Below are positions 49,584-56,714 of a DNA stretch of 56,714 nt, in pieces; position 1 is the stretch's first letter, and each line of letters starts with the position of its first letter. The stretch spans positions 1-56,714 of the IMG/VR virus record IMGVR_UViG_3300030104_007656; one strand, given 5' to 3'. This DNA comes from a virus. Below the pieces are notes generated by a model. That model saw only the letters and a program-made list of their open reading frames with translations. It ran no database searches and was not told the origin of the DNA. A program made the translations under genes and the position numbers.

Positions 49584-50900
49584 TCAAAACTCCCAGGTGT
49601 CTTCTTCAATAACTGTGGTGAACTTAATAGTGCCTGCCCACAGTTCATTGATATAACCAAACACTTTATTCGCTTCTGACAATTCTAGGTCCCTTCCGTC
49701 GTGCTCATGTTCCAATATTAGTGTACCATCTTTTAATAATTCTTTTACAACAATCACGGGCACTGAATTTAGTCCTACATTCTTAATTAGATCGTCACGA
49801 ATAGTTCTCCAACTATCTTCTCCTGATACGTCTCGGATCCTAGTGACTCCTTCGCGATTATCAAAAGAATATGTAAACAAATTCAGATCCTTGCACAACT
49901 CTAGGTCAAAATAAGTTTTTATAAAAGTTTCGTCATTATGTGTTTCTCTGGCACGCAAACATTCTTCAAAACCGTGAACTTCTTCAATGCGTTTGAAGAT
50001 CTTGTACCCAAGGTGATAAGGGTTTACACGACCCAAGTGAGGTCTTATGACTTGGTTATGCAGGCGTATAAAGGCTAGATAATAATCATCTGGGATCCCA
50101 AGTTTTTGAACTATCTTTTCGTGCATCAAAACGGCCCAACCCTCGTTCATGACTTTTGTCAAAGCTTGAGGAACAAAATAGCTAGACTCATCAGCCACAA
50201 TATTAATAAGATCTTTTTCCCAGGGTTCTAGAAAACGATTATGATCAGCTATAAACCTAAGAAGGTTCTGGTCTGGCTCTAGAGGTATTTTATTTATATT
50301 GAAATCTTCCCACTTACCAGTGGTATCATTTAGCATAAGATTTTTATAATATTCTTTTAGCTTTTTATGATCTCGGCGTGCTACGCCTGGTGTTCTTGGT
50401 ACTTGAAATCTTATAGCGTGGCACGCATCAAGTATCCTCTCAACCTTATCTATACCTATACTGGGGTCTTCCATATACTTCTTGACGCGTTTACCCGCAG
50501 CTTTGAAGCGATCAATTGCCGTTTCGGCTCTGGTCTCGGTAAACATACGGTTGTTCTTGAAAAAGTCACTATGACCGACGCAATGTGCCATTGTAAGTAT
50601 GTGGGTAGACATTGGGTTTTCTGTCATAAGATATGCAATACTGGGGTTTGAATTTATAATCATTTCATATGGTAGTCCGGACATGCCGAGATTATACTCT
50701 GTTTGGATACGGTCAAAAGACTTTCCATAAGACCAGTGACGATAATGAGTTGGAAGCCCGGAATAGGCCATGTGTCCAATCATTTCTTTATAATCACATA
50801 TTTCATAAGAAATTGGGTACCAATCCAACGTAAACTCTTCACCAAGTTTGCAGATCTTATCATCCCAATCTTGAAGTTCTTCCATAGACCAATCAGCCAT
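49584..50900 (-). CDS. spoVR: SpoVR family protein (YcgB-like)
   Basis: 438 aa. Hallmark regions: DWYPISYEICDYKEMIGHMA, GLPTHYRHWSYGKSFDR, YNLGMSGLPYEMIINSNPS, AHCVGHSDFFKNNRMF, and ADESSYFVPQALTKVMNEGW. SpoVR is conserved in spore-formers and many Gram-negatives (E. coli YcgB), where it acts with PrkA/YeaG and YeaH in the stress response. The molecular role is still unclear. The start overlaps DUF444's stop by one base (TAATG), and its stop lies 6 bases before PrkA's ATG. No parts appear to be missing relative to the family length (about 430-510). Confidence 0.92.
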   Translation of the reverse strand: MADWSMEELQDWDDKICKLGEEFTLDWYPISYEICDYKEMIGHMAYSGLPTHYRHWSYGKSFDRIQTEYNLGMSGLPYEMIINSNPSIAYLMTENPMSTHILTMAHCVGHSDFFKNNRMFTETRAETAIDRFKAAGKRVKKYMEDPSIGIDKVERILDACHAIRFQVPRTPGVARRDHKKLKEYYKNLMLNDTTGKWEDFNINKIPLEPDQNLLRFIADHNRFLEPWEKDLINIVADESSYFVPQALTKVMNEGWAVLMHEKIVQKLGIPDDYYLAFIRLHNQVIRPHLGRVNPYHLGYKIFKRIEEVHGFEECLRARETHNDETFIKTYFDLELCKDLNLFTYSFDNREGVTRIRDVSGEDSWRTIRDDLIKNVGLNSVPVIVVKELLKDGTLILEHEHDGRDLELSEANKVFGYINELWAGTIKFTTVIEEDTWEF

Positions 50901-52090
50901 TAGTTCTTTGCTCCAAATAAACGTTTAAAGGATTTCCAGATATCTTTGTGGTTTGCAAGCCTTATTCTTTTTAGAGACTTATCTTCCACCATTGAAACCC
51001 AGTCCCATAACTTCTTCTGAGTCTCTAATCCATAGAACATACCGCCGGCATCATCATATGCCCTGAAGTCTCCAATTTCGGTATAACACATCATCTGGTT
51101 CACTTCTTTTAGTTCTCTGAGAGCCTCAATAGCTTCTTTGTTGTCAATAGCCCAGTTATCGCCATCACCGCAATAAAACGTATAAATATTCCAATTATTC
51201 GGATGGTATCTTTTATTAATGATTTCCTGCACTTTTCTTAGTCCAGTGGATACAAGAGTACCACCAGCAGGCACTTGAGTAAAGAATTGCTCTTCATTTA
51301 CTTCTTTTGCCTCGGCTGTATGGGAAACAAAAACAACATCAACTTCAGAATAACGATGATTCAAAAACTGATACAACAAAAAGAAAAAGCTTCTAGCCAG
51401 GAATTTTTTAGATTTTGTCATAGACCCCGAAACATCCATAACAAAGAATATTACAGCCGTCGTGTTCTCTTTCTGTACTGGTGCGATATGTTTATAACGT
51501 AGATCACTTTCGTGAAAGGTGAATCGCTCACCGCTCTCTGGGTCATAGCTGCCGGACTTGATGGCTGCTTTTTTTCTTCTGATCTTTTGTTTTATTGTTT
51601 CTTTCTTAGATAAGCGAGGGCGAATACCATAAGGTCGCTTTCCTTTACGCTTCATCTTTTCTTCGGTGATGAATTTAAATCTTTTCTTTTCTAGGTCCGG
51701 AAGATTTAGATCAGCAAACAGATACTCTGCCAGTTCTTCTAGAGACATTTCTATTTCGTAAGATTCTTCGCCTGGCTTATTGCCGGCTCTTTCTCCTGGC
51801 TGTTGTCCTCTTTGTTGTTTGCGTCCTATTTGTTGTCCTTCTTTAACATCAACGCCTTCAGCGGAGCCCACACGTTTGTTTTTTTGATTATTTCCGTAAA
51901 CAAAGCGGTGCTCTTTGATCCCCTTCACAGGGATCCTTACTTTCTTTTTACCGCTCTGTCCAATTATACTTTCTTCAGCAACAACATCTCGGATACTATC
52001 CTTGATAGCTCTTTCAATCTTTTTACGGTGACGAGTACGGTCGCCCGCCGCACGATCAGCAATTGTTTTATGTTCTTTGAAAGTACTCAT
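50900..52090 (-). CDS. DUF444 / YeaH-type vWA protein
   Basis: 396 aa. N-terminal basic region (FKEHKTIADRAAGDRTRHRK) typical of YeaH/DUF444, then a von Willebrand A domain with MIDAS D219-V-S221-G-S223 (FFVMDVSGSMTKSKKF), and SHTAEAKEVNEEQFFTQVPA. In E. coli yeaH is co-transcribed with the PrkA-type kinase yeaG. Here it is first of a DUF444-SpoVR-PrkA operon. The linker between residues 70 and 110 is Gln/Gly/Arg-rich. The MIDAS is intact. Probably binds partner proteins through a metal; the partner here would be the SpoVR or PrkA protein. Confidence 0.9.
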   Translation of the reverse strand: MSTFKEHKTIADRAAGDRTRHRKKIERAIKDSIRDVVAEESIIGQSGKKKVRIPVKGIKEHRFVYGNNQKNKRVGSAEGVDVKEGQQIGRKQQRGQQPGERAGNKPGEESYEIEMSLEELAEYLFADLNLPDLEKKRFKFITEEKMKRKGKRPYGIRPRLSKKETIKQKIRRKKAAIKSGSYDPESGERFTFHESDLRYKHIAPVQKENTTAVIFFVMDVSGSMTKSKKFLARSFFFLLYQFLNHRYSEVDVVFVSHTAEAKEVNEEQFFTQVPAGGTLVSTGLRKVQEIINKRYHPNNWNIYTFYCGDGDNWAIDNKEAIEALRELKEVNQMMCYTEIGDFRAYDDAGGMFYGLETQKKLWDWVSMVEDKSLKRIRLANHKDIWKSFKRLFGAKN

Positions 52091-52150
52091 GTATTATAGA
52101 CCCCGTAGTAAATAGTTTATTCAGGGACTAAACAAAAAGACTATTATTTA

Positions 52151-52624
52151 TTATTCTTCTTCGGGCGCAGGCTCTTGGCTTAGTTTGTCACGCCATGATC
52201 TCTGATCCTTAAGAACTCTAGCATCATAAGATTCCATAGAGAATATTTTTGGATCCACGGGCTCTGTTGCTGTGGTTTCGCCCGTTTTAGAAGCTTTCTT
52301 ACTTTGAACAGATTTCATAGAAGCCAAGACATCAATCATATTACCGCCTGTTGTATTACGACGGCCCATATCCTCAACCTTTTCAACAATACCAAAATAG
52401 TAATCTCTTGAGTCTGTTCTAAAATTGATAACACTGAATATGACAGCATCCCCTTGTCCCGCCTCACGGCGACCGACTTCTACGCCACCAAACAACTCTA
52501 TGTTGCCCTCAAAACGCTCTCTTTTGTCTCTCTTGGATAATTCTTCAGGTGTTTCATCTCTTTCTAGAAGAGCTTTGACCTCTTGGATAACTAGTTTTCT
52601 GAGTTCTGTCTTTGTAAGTTTCAT
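52151..52624 (-). CDS. Tagged protein, unknown
   Basis: 157 aa. It starts MKLTKTELRKLVIQEVKALL, the MKLTK-x-x-L-R tag shared by several genes here, with the tripeptide I-Q-E at residues 13-15 and L-L-E soon after. The rest has FGGVEVGRREAGQGDAVIFS and a Ser/Lys/Thr-rich linker to an acidic end. No domain is recognised. If the tag is a capsid-targeting sequence, the mature protein would start near residue 16. It is 60 bases upstream of the DUF444 gene. Confidence 0.7.
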   Translation of the reverse strand: MKLTKTELRKLVIQEVKALLERDETPEELSKRDKRERFEGNIELFGGVEVGRREAGQGDAVIFSVINFRTDSRDYYFGIVEKVEDMGRRNTTGGNMIDVLASMKSVQSKKASKTGETTATEPVDPKIFSMESYDARVLKDQRSWRDKLSQEPAPEEE

Positions 52625-52671
52625 TTTATCTTAGCCTTGATGTTAAATGTAAATTTGTAAATTTGTGATTT

Positions 52672-53121
52672 TTATTTGTCACCCATGGGTCCAAACCCCA
52701 GGTCTTGGGATTTCACTTCAGGAAGTTTCGTCTCAAATTTAGGTGGCTTGGTTGACCCTGTTTCTTTATCTGCTTTATATGAAACATACCTCTGTAATCT
52801 TCTAGCATTGTGCTTTGCTAGGTTGAGCATCTTTATCTGTTCTTCAATCTTAGTTAGTTGATCAGTAAGTTTTATAAACAAATCACTGGCAGCAAGCCGA
52901 CCTTGTGATAGAACATCAATCCATTCTTGCTGAACTTTTTTGAGTTCAGGGGTATTGCCATTAAATAGGAATTCACCTTCAGCGATATCTTCTCGCACGT
53001 CTTCAAAATAATCTTGGACTTTTCTAAGATATGCAAAAGCAGGGGTTCTCTCCCTTTCTCTTCGTTCGTTGACTATCTCTTCTTTGATGAGTTCCCTAAT
53101 CGTGTTTTTTGTAAGTTTCAT
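52672..53121 (-). CDS. Tagged protein, unknown
   Basis: 149 aa. MKLTKNTIRELIKEEIVNER has the shared tag with I-K-E at residues 12-14. The following helices (YLRKVQDYFEDVREDIAEGE, then LFIKLTDQLTKIEEQIKML) suggest a coiled-coil/bundle, with a Thr/Lys/Pro-rich C-terminus. The stop overlaps the 375-aa gene's end by one base. Possibly packaged with DNA; not recognised. Confidence 0.7.
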   Translation of the reverse strand: MKLTKNTIRELIKEEIVNERRERERTPAFAYLRKVQDYFEDVREDIAEGEFLFNGNTPELKKVQQEWIDVLSQGRLAASDLFIKLTDQLTKIEEQIKMLNLAKHNARRLQRYVSYKADKETGSTKPPKFETKLPEVKSQDLGFGPMGDK

Positions 53122-54248
53122 TAGTAATAAGTCTCCCCTTCAGGGTGGTTTTCTTTATAAACCTTCATTAAATAGTCAGCGAAGCTGTAAATATCTTTTT
53201 TGCCAATACTCCTCATCAATGAAGCTAAACTTTCCAAAGCATCTCGGGATGCAGGCTTAGAACTGCTGTTATGTAAAGCATTCTTTATATCTTCTACTGC
53301 GGCTGTGGGTTGTTTCGCAAGTTGATGAAAGAATTGTTTAGCTTTTCTTCTTCTATTTCTTTCGTTTGTGTAACCATCTTCGCTGTCACCAGTGATCAAT
53401 TCCTCTGGCATCTTTTCTTCGCCTTTGAGGATTGCCTCTGCTGCTAGTGTGAACATTCGTAAATCATCCGTACCATAACCGGGACTATCAGTTATTTCTC
53501 TGAAGCTTTCACCCTTTGGTATTTTCTCAAGCTCTGTTTCTGACTCGCTCAGAGCCTGCTCAAATTGTTTCCAACTTGTTAGTGCCTTATCTTGGGAGAC
53601 GCCAAGTGTCATCCAAGTTTTGGGATTGATGTGAATATAAAAAGGTATACCCTTATCTTCTAGCATCTCAGCCACTTTTCTGCCGTAGTGATAATCAGCA
53701 AACCTAAGCTGAGACTTTTTGACAAGTTCAAACTTACCAGTTTTCCAATCTGTAGTACGGGTATCATAAAGTGGTAAAGCGATGTGAACAGCAGTTATAT
53801 ATTTGTCAGCGTCGTCAATAAATGGTTTGTCAGTTATGATGCGATCCTCTGCTTCAAACACATCATCGTCAGTTGGAGAATAGAAAGTCTTTCCCATTTT
53901 AGCTGACTTTTTAGAGGAGCCAAAATCACTTGTAGCGAAATAATCTACTGGTACACCCTTGAAGCGTTGTCCTAGTTTTCTGCCGTCAAGCTGTAGAACA
54001 GCACCATAAGGATGGCGACTACTGAAAGCTCCATAGGAAATAGATGGTGTCCTTGTCGTAGACATATAATACATCTTACCCTTGGTGTGTTCTGATTCGC
54101 TATCAGGCTTGGTAAAAGCTCCGGACGTAAGAAAACGATTATCTTTGAGAGCAGCAGCTAATCTATAAAGTTGAGTATGGTGCCACAAAACATCAGACAA
54201 GCCTTCTTTAATAACGAACTTACGCCATGAATCAAAATGATTTTTCAC
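53121..54248 (-). CDS. Tagged protein, possible ADP-ribosyltransferase-like effector
   Basis: 375 aa. The N-terminus MKNHFDSWRKFVIKEGLSDV has the tag W-R-K-F-V-I-K-E, with I-K-E at residues 13-15. Then WHHTQLYRLAAALKDNRFLT, YYMSTTRTPSISYG and a later EDRIITDKPFIDDADKYITA resemble the order H-Y-type loop, S-T-T-R and acidic strand of phage and toxin ADP-ribosyltransferase-like proteins. The domain is uncertain: the exact catalytic Glu is not clear. A tagged ADP-ribosyltransferase would parallel T4 Alt, which is packaged in the head and injected to modify host RNA polymerase. The second half is helical and charged. Confidence 0.68.
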   Translation of the reverse strand: MKNHFDSWRKFVIKEGLSDVLWHHTQLYRLAAALKDNRFLTSGAFTKPDSESEHTKGKMYYMSTTRTPSISYGAFSSRHPYGAVLQLDGRKLGQRFKGVPVDYFATSDFGSSKKSAKMGKTFYSPTDDDVFEAEDRIITDKPFIDDADKYITAVHIALPLYDTRTTDWKTGKFELVKKSQLRFADYHYGRKVAEMLEDKGIPFYIHINPKTWMTLGVSQDKALTSWKQFEQALSESETELEKIPKGESFREITDSPGYGTDDLRMFTLAAEAILKGEEKMPEELITGDSEDGYTNERNRRRKAKQFFHQLAKQPTAAVEDIKNALHNSSSKPASRDALESLASLMRSIGKKDIYSFADYLMKVYKENHPEGETYY

Positions 54249-54250
54249 AA

Positions 54251-55042
54251 TTAGCCCTCTACAGACATCATTTTATCGTATGAGTTTGTTTTTGTATCAG
54301 ATAAAATGCCAAGGTATCCATTTCTTCTCAACACCTTGAAAGCTAAATTCTCTACGGAATATTCACCTACAGTCTCTAGCCCTGTTTGACGAAATCTTTT
54401 AATTTTTGCCTTTACTTTGTTAGCTTGGTCAATTGCCTCTTGATACTTTTCTTCATTGTAAAGTTCAACAACTTCGTCAATCTGATTTTCAATCGCAGCC
54501 GCTTTAAGCTGAATATCACGATTATCAATCTGTGGATTCTCACGATCAGGTTTTACAATCCACTCATCATCCAAGATAGAATAAAGTCCTGAAGCTACGT
54601 GAGGTTCTCGGGAATCTTGCCCATAGATCTCAACCTCATAGCCAAGCATTGTAATATCGTGAGCATTGTTCCAAACGTTTTTGGCAGCCATAAAATAATC
54701 ACGAACCAAATCTTCATCTTCATTTATTTCGGAAAAATCAAAAAGCACATGAAGATCCACATCTGAAAAGCGTGAGTAATTGTAGTTTGCAAGTGACCCT
54801 GTAAATGTAATATCTTTCAAGGTAGCATCGCCAGTGTTACTGCTCTTGATAAAGTCCAAAGCAATATCTAAAAGCTTTTTCCGAATTTCAGGATCAAGCT
54901 TATCTCCTGGTTGATTCCAAAAGTCTTTGTTTAGTTCTGAATGTGGTTCAAAAGAAAAAGGAATCTTGATCTCAATGTCAAGGTCCTCTGATAAATATTT
55001 TCTCCAATTTCTGGATATTGTGTGCATTGATATATCGGTCAT
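54251..55042 (-). CDS. Tagged pol-beta-type nucleotidyltransferase
   Basis: 263 aa. Active site G82-S in FTGSLANYNYSRFSD94VD96LHVLFDF, the GS...DxD pattern of the DNA polymerase beta superfamily. Third acidic residue possibly in YEVEIYGQD. The N-terminus has W-R-K-Y-L-S-E (residues 13-19) like its neighbour's tag. Such domains transfer NMP to proteins, RNA or antibiotics. As part of the tagged set it might be injected to modify a host target. It overlaps the 72-aa gene by 4 bases and is 2 bases upstream of the 375-aa gene. Confidence 0.75.
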   Translation of the reverse strand: MTDISMHTISRNWRKYLSEDLDIEIKIPFSFEPHSELNKDFWNQPGDKLDPEIRKKLLDIALDFIKSSNTGDATLKDITFTGSLANYNYSRFSDVDLHVLFDFSEINEDEDLVRDYFMAAKNVWNNAHDITMLGYEVEIYGQDSREPHVASGLYSILDDEWIVKPDRENPQIDNRDIQLKAAAIENQIDEVVELYNEEKYQEAIDQANKVKAKIKRFRQTGLETVGEYSVENLAFKVLRRNGYLGILSDTKTNSYDKMMSVEG

Positions 55043-55257
55043 GGTGATCCTGCTGGTCCTGATTTTCCTAGTGTTGGTTTTTCTGTATAAGGTTTGGTAT
55101 TTTTTACTGGTCCCATCGCCAACTTCTTGTACATCTTCTTGAATGACTTGAGATATGTGCTTTGTGGTCGCTTCTTAAGATAAGAGTAAGGATCAGATTT
55201 TAATTCGGCTAGAGTTTCTCTGATGACATTTCGTAAGTGTGATTTGGTTACTTTCAT
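55039..55257 (-). CDS. Small tagged protein
   Basis: 72 aa, MKVTKSHLRNVIRETLAELK, with the tag tripeptide I-R-E at residues 12-14. The rest is basic (YLKKRPQSTYLKSFKKMYKK) and ends in a Gly/Pro/Ser-rich tail. It overlaps the neighbouring genes by 4 bases on both sides, so it is co-translated. No domain. If cut after the tag, it would be a small basic DNA-binding-type peptide. Confidence 0.68.
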   Translation of the reverse strand: MKVTKSHLRNVIRETLAELKSDPYSYLKKRPQSTYLKSFKKMYKKLAMGPVKNTKPYTEKPTLGKSGPAGSP

Positions 55258-55616
55258 TGATCTTTTACTTCTTTTTTACATCTTTCATATTTTTTTTCAG
55301 TAGCCTCTGACCACTCACTTCTTTTGGTTGTGCCGGCTTTCTCTCCTACGGATTTTGTACAGATAGCATACTCATTTTTTTCTTCTGTGATGCCTTCTTT
55401 TACCATGCCGAGCGTAGTGCGAAGGTCATTAAGTTCACAAGGGCTCATTTTCATGTGAGCGCCATACGCTTCCAGTGCTGATTCATCTTTCCATGACTCG
55501 GCACCATGGTCCTTGATAGCCCAATGTTTATAATCATAAGCCATGTCGGCACCGTGTAGCTTGATATTTATTGCTTCACGAATTACTGTTTTCAGTTGAG
55601 ACTTCGTTAGTTTCAT
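55254..55616 (-). CDS. Small tagged protein, unknown
   Basis: 120 aa. MKLTKSQLKTVIREAINIKL carries the shared tag with I-R-E at residues 12-14. Then a helical, His- and Cys-containing part (GAHMKMSPCELNDLRTTLGM, NEYAICTKSVGEKAGTTKRS, EKKYERCKKEVKDQ). Cysteines at about 59, 85 and 114 might form disulfides or bind metal. It overlaps the upstream 49-aa gene's 3' end by 41 bases. Not recognised. Confidence 0.68.
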   Translation of the reverse strand: MKLTKSQLKTVIREAINIKLHGADMAYDYKHWAIKDHGAESWKDESALEAYGAHMKMSPCELNDLRTTLGMVKEGITEEKNEYAICTKSVGEKAGTTKRSEWSEATEKKYERCKKEVKDQ

Positions 55617-55725
55617 CTTTTAGTTCCCTTATACGCTTCATAACAGCAGCAGTAAGCTTTTCAGATCGCGCATGTTCTTTCAATCCTGAGCGTATTTGTT
55701 TCCAGATTGCGTTTTTAGTGATCAT
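55576..55725 (-). CDS. Tiny tagged-like protein
   Basis: 49 aa: MITKNAIWKQIRSGLKEHAR, continuing SEKLTAAVMKRIRELKD and a Thr/Ser/Asn tail. GGGAG lies eight bases before the ATG. The start resembles the neighbours' MKLTK tag (M-I-T-K-N-A-I-W) and includes L-K-E at residues 15-17. The long overlap with the next gene is on a different frame. Probably a real, small tagged protein. Confidence 0.5.
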   Translation of the reverse strand: MITKNAIWKQIRSGLKEHARSEKLTAAVMKRIRELKDETNEVSTENSNS

Positions 55726-55761
55726 TGAGTATGCTCCCGCGTATTATAACTAGTTTTCTTT

Positions 55762-56166
55762 TTATTCTTCGCCTTCAAAAAGGGCTCGGATCGGGTAGAT
55801 GGAAATAATCCGATTAGATTTCTTGTAATAACCGATGCTCTCAATAATATACTGCCTCTCATTTAGGCGGGGATAAAAATGAACCTTTACTTCATAAGAG
55901 GTTTTGTCCGACAGTCTAGTCTCCGGCAAGATTTGCAAAGTTTGCAGACCGCCAGCCTGCTCTCTAAGTGTGTTGTAATTCAATCCAAGAGCAGTAAAGT
56001 GGTTCAACCCACTCGTCGCGGAAATTTTTGCTTGGTTTGTCCGCCTTTTGTTGCCAGCAATCATCATTTCCAAGTTGATGGTAGAAAATAATAACATTGC
56101 ACTCATGCCAATGAAGGCAGACATCATCAAGACTAGGATAAGCGTCATGCCTTTACGGTTCAACAT
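55762..56166 (-). CDS. Type IV pilin-like (PilX-type) protein
   Basis: 134 aa from the ATG at 56166 (MLNRKGMTLILVLMMSAFIG). A short positive start, RKG, then a hydrophobic helix MTLILVLMMSAFIGMSAMLL, and STINLEMMIAGNKRRTNQAK resemble the N-terminus of PilX-like minor pilins (processed after G6; the residue at +5 is not Glu). The remainder is beta-rich (YEVKVHFYPRLNERQYII). Such a protein could be a pilus subunit mimic made by the phage or a host-derived moron. The longer upstream frame (to 56199) is possible but the ATG at 56166 fits pilin start better. Confidence 0.65.
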   Translation of the reverse strand: MLNRKGMTLILVLMMSAFIGMSAMLLFSTINLEMMIAGNKRRTNQAKISATSGLNHFTALGLNYNTLREQAGGLQTLQILPETRLSDKTSYEVKVHFYPRLNERQYIIESIGYYKKSNRIISIYPIRALFEGEE

Positions 56167-56500
56167 TGACCATTCTATCTCTTGTTGGAGCAGGAGCAAC
56201 TTGATTTAGCAGTTGGTAGCCTTGATTTAGCAAAAGATTATCCTCAACCCATTGTGTAGTACGGGCTTTACAGAGGTTTTTAGGTACTCTGCGGGCTTCA
56301 CACTCGCGTTCTTTGGGTTTGACAACCTCACAAAAACACCTCACTCGGTTTTGTAGTTCCAACTCCGGTGATAAAGTCACTCCACGAGGCAAAACTTCAT
56401 TTGTTCCCGGCACCCATTTAGGGCAATCAATTTGTTGCAGTTGATAAGCTTGATTGAATAAATTTGCAAATACAAGCAAAAACAAAGACTTATAGATCAT
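56153..56500 (-). CDS. Exported cysteine-containing protein
   Basis: 115 aa. Residues 1-20 (MIYKSLFLLVFANLFNQAYQ) are a signal peptide. The mature part has six cysteines (C26, C55, C57, C66 and others) and motifs QQIDCPKWVPGTNEVLPRG and VRCFCEVVKPKERECEARRV, so disulfide-bonded and periplasmic or secreted. No family. It overlaps the pilin-like gene by 14 bases and the last gene of the window by 11 bases. Confidence 0.66.
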   Translation of the reverse strand: MIYKSLFLLVFANLFNQAYQLQQIDCPKWVPGTNEVLPRGVTLSPELELQNRVRCFCEVVKPKERECEARRVPKNLCKARTTQWVEDNLLLNQGYQLLNQVAPAPTRDRMVNVEP

Positions 56501-56714
56501 TGGCTTTTCCTTTCATAAAATTGTTTAGAATAGTAACAAAGTTTAGTTTGCCATCATCACGAGAAAAATAAACAACAGGAGTCGCGAGCATGGGCAAGTG
56601 AACCACCAAGTCCATTCCCGTGTACTTCATGATGTACTCTACTTCATTTTCCGTCAGAGACGTCATTATATTCTTCTTTGCTAATTTCTTCGGGGAATCC
56701 AAAGAATGCAGCGG
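56490..56714 (-). CDS. Small unknown protein, may extend beyond window
   Basis: At least 70 aa. The frame is open to the right edge. TTG at 56702 (MDSPKKLAKKN) and ATG at 56666 (MTSLTENEVEYIMKYTGMDL) are possible starts; neither has a strong ribosome-binding site in view. The protein has YIMKYTGMDLVVHLPMLATP and YFSRDDGKLNFVTILNNF. No domain is recognised. The end overlaps the exported-protein gene by 11 bases. Confidence 0.5.
   Translation of the reverse strand, partial: PLHSLDSPKKLAKKNIMTSLTENEVEYIMKYTGMDLVVHLPMLATPVVYFSRDDGKLNFVTILNNFMKGKANDL

Overview
The window is part of the genome of a large tailed bacteriophage with a contractile tail (T4-like myovirus, probably jumbo-sized). The evidence is a run of baseplate genes (gp25-like, gp6-like, an M23-peptidase hub protein), a gp55-like late sigma factor, long repetitive fibre proteins, tightly overlapping genes almost all on the minus strand, a tRNA/tmRNA set and PhoH. 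The DNA is AT-rich. The host cannot be fixed from sequence. MopE-type calcium/copper-motif lipoproteins with a vWA domain, a secreted trypsin-like lipoprotein and a pilin-like protein would fit a Gram-negative host with many lipoproteins, such as the former Deltaproteobacteria (Myxococcota, Bdellovibrionota, Bradymonadota).

Layout (transcription mostly right to left). 1-15.6 kb: tail/baseplate module, with a LamG-like protein cut by the left edge, a DNRLRE-like protein, gp6, gp25, a giant 1840-aa protein, a spike-region protein and the M23 hub peptidase. 15.3-17.1 kb: possible small terminase, the late sigma factor and small genes. 17.1-22.4 kb: five overlapping glycosyltransferases. 22.4-25.2 kb: PD-(D/E)XK Fe-S nuclease, HExxH protease and PIN-PhoH. 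25.3-25.7 kb: a complete tmRNA with its own promoter and terminator. 25.8-31.4 kb: an acidic protein, a 1137-aa two-headed nucleotidyltransferase/ligase-like protein, a histone-tail-like basic protein and small structural proteins. 31.4-34.4 kb: a moron-like island of exported proteins, mostly on the plus strand. 34.4-40.2 kb: a J-domain protein and three paralogous ~500-aa coiled fibre proteins. 40.5-43.3 kb: five tRNAs, an adenine methyltransferase beside a restriction-endonuclease-like protein, and a short TilS. 43.4-46.6 kb: small early-type genes, three of them preceded by sigma70-like promoters, and a eukaryotic-type phosphomannomutase. 46.6-52.1 kb: cysteine synthase and a complete PrkA / SpoVR / DUF444 (YeaG-YcgB-YeaH type) stress-kinase cluster. 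52.1-56.7 kb: small proteins, a pol-beta-type nucleotidyltransferase and a possible ADP-ribosyltransferase-like protein, followed by pilin-like and exported proteins.

Three themes stand out. (1) At least seven proteins share a short N-terminal tag ending in an (I/L)-x-E tripeptide at residues 12-19, the cleavage consensus of the T4 prohead protease. They could be packaged into the head and injected, as T4 Alt and the internal proteins are. (2) The phage carries the whole PrkA-SpoVR-DUF444 trio, a bacterial starvation/stress system, as one overlapping operon. (3) It brings its own translation-quality kit: tmRNA with an unusual tag ending (AQAA rather than ALAA), and tRNA(CAU) next to TilS, which together would decode AUA codons.
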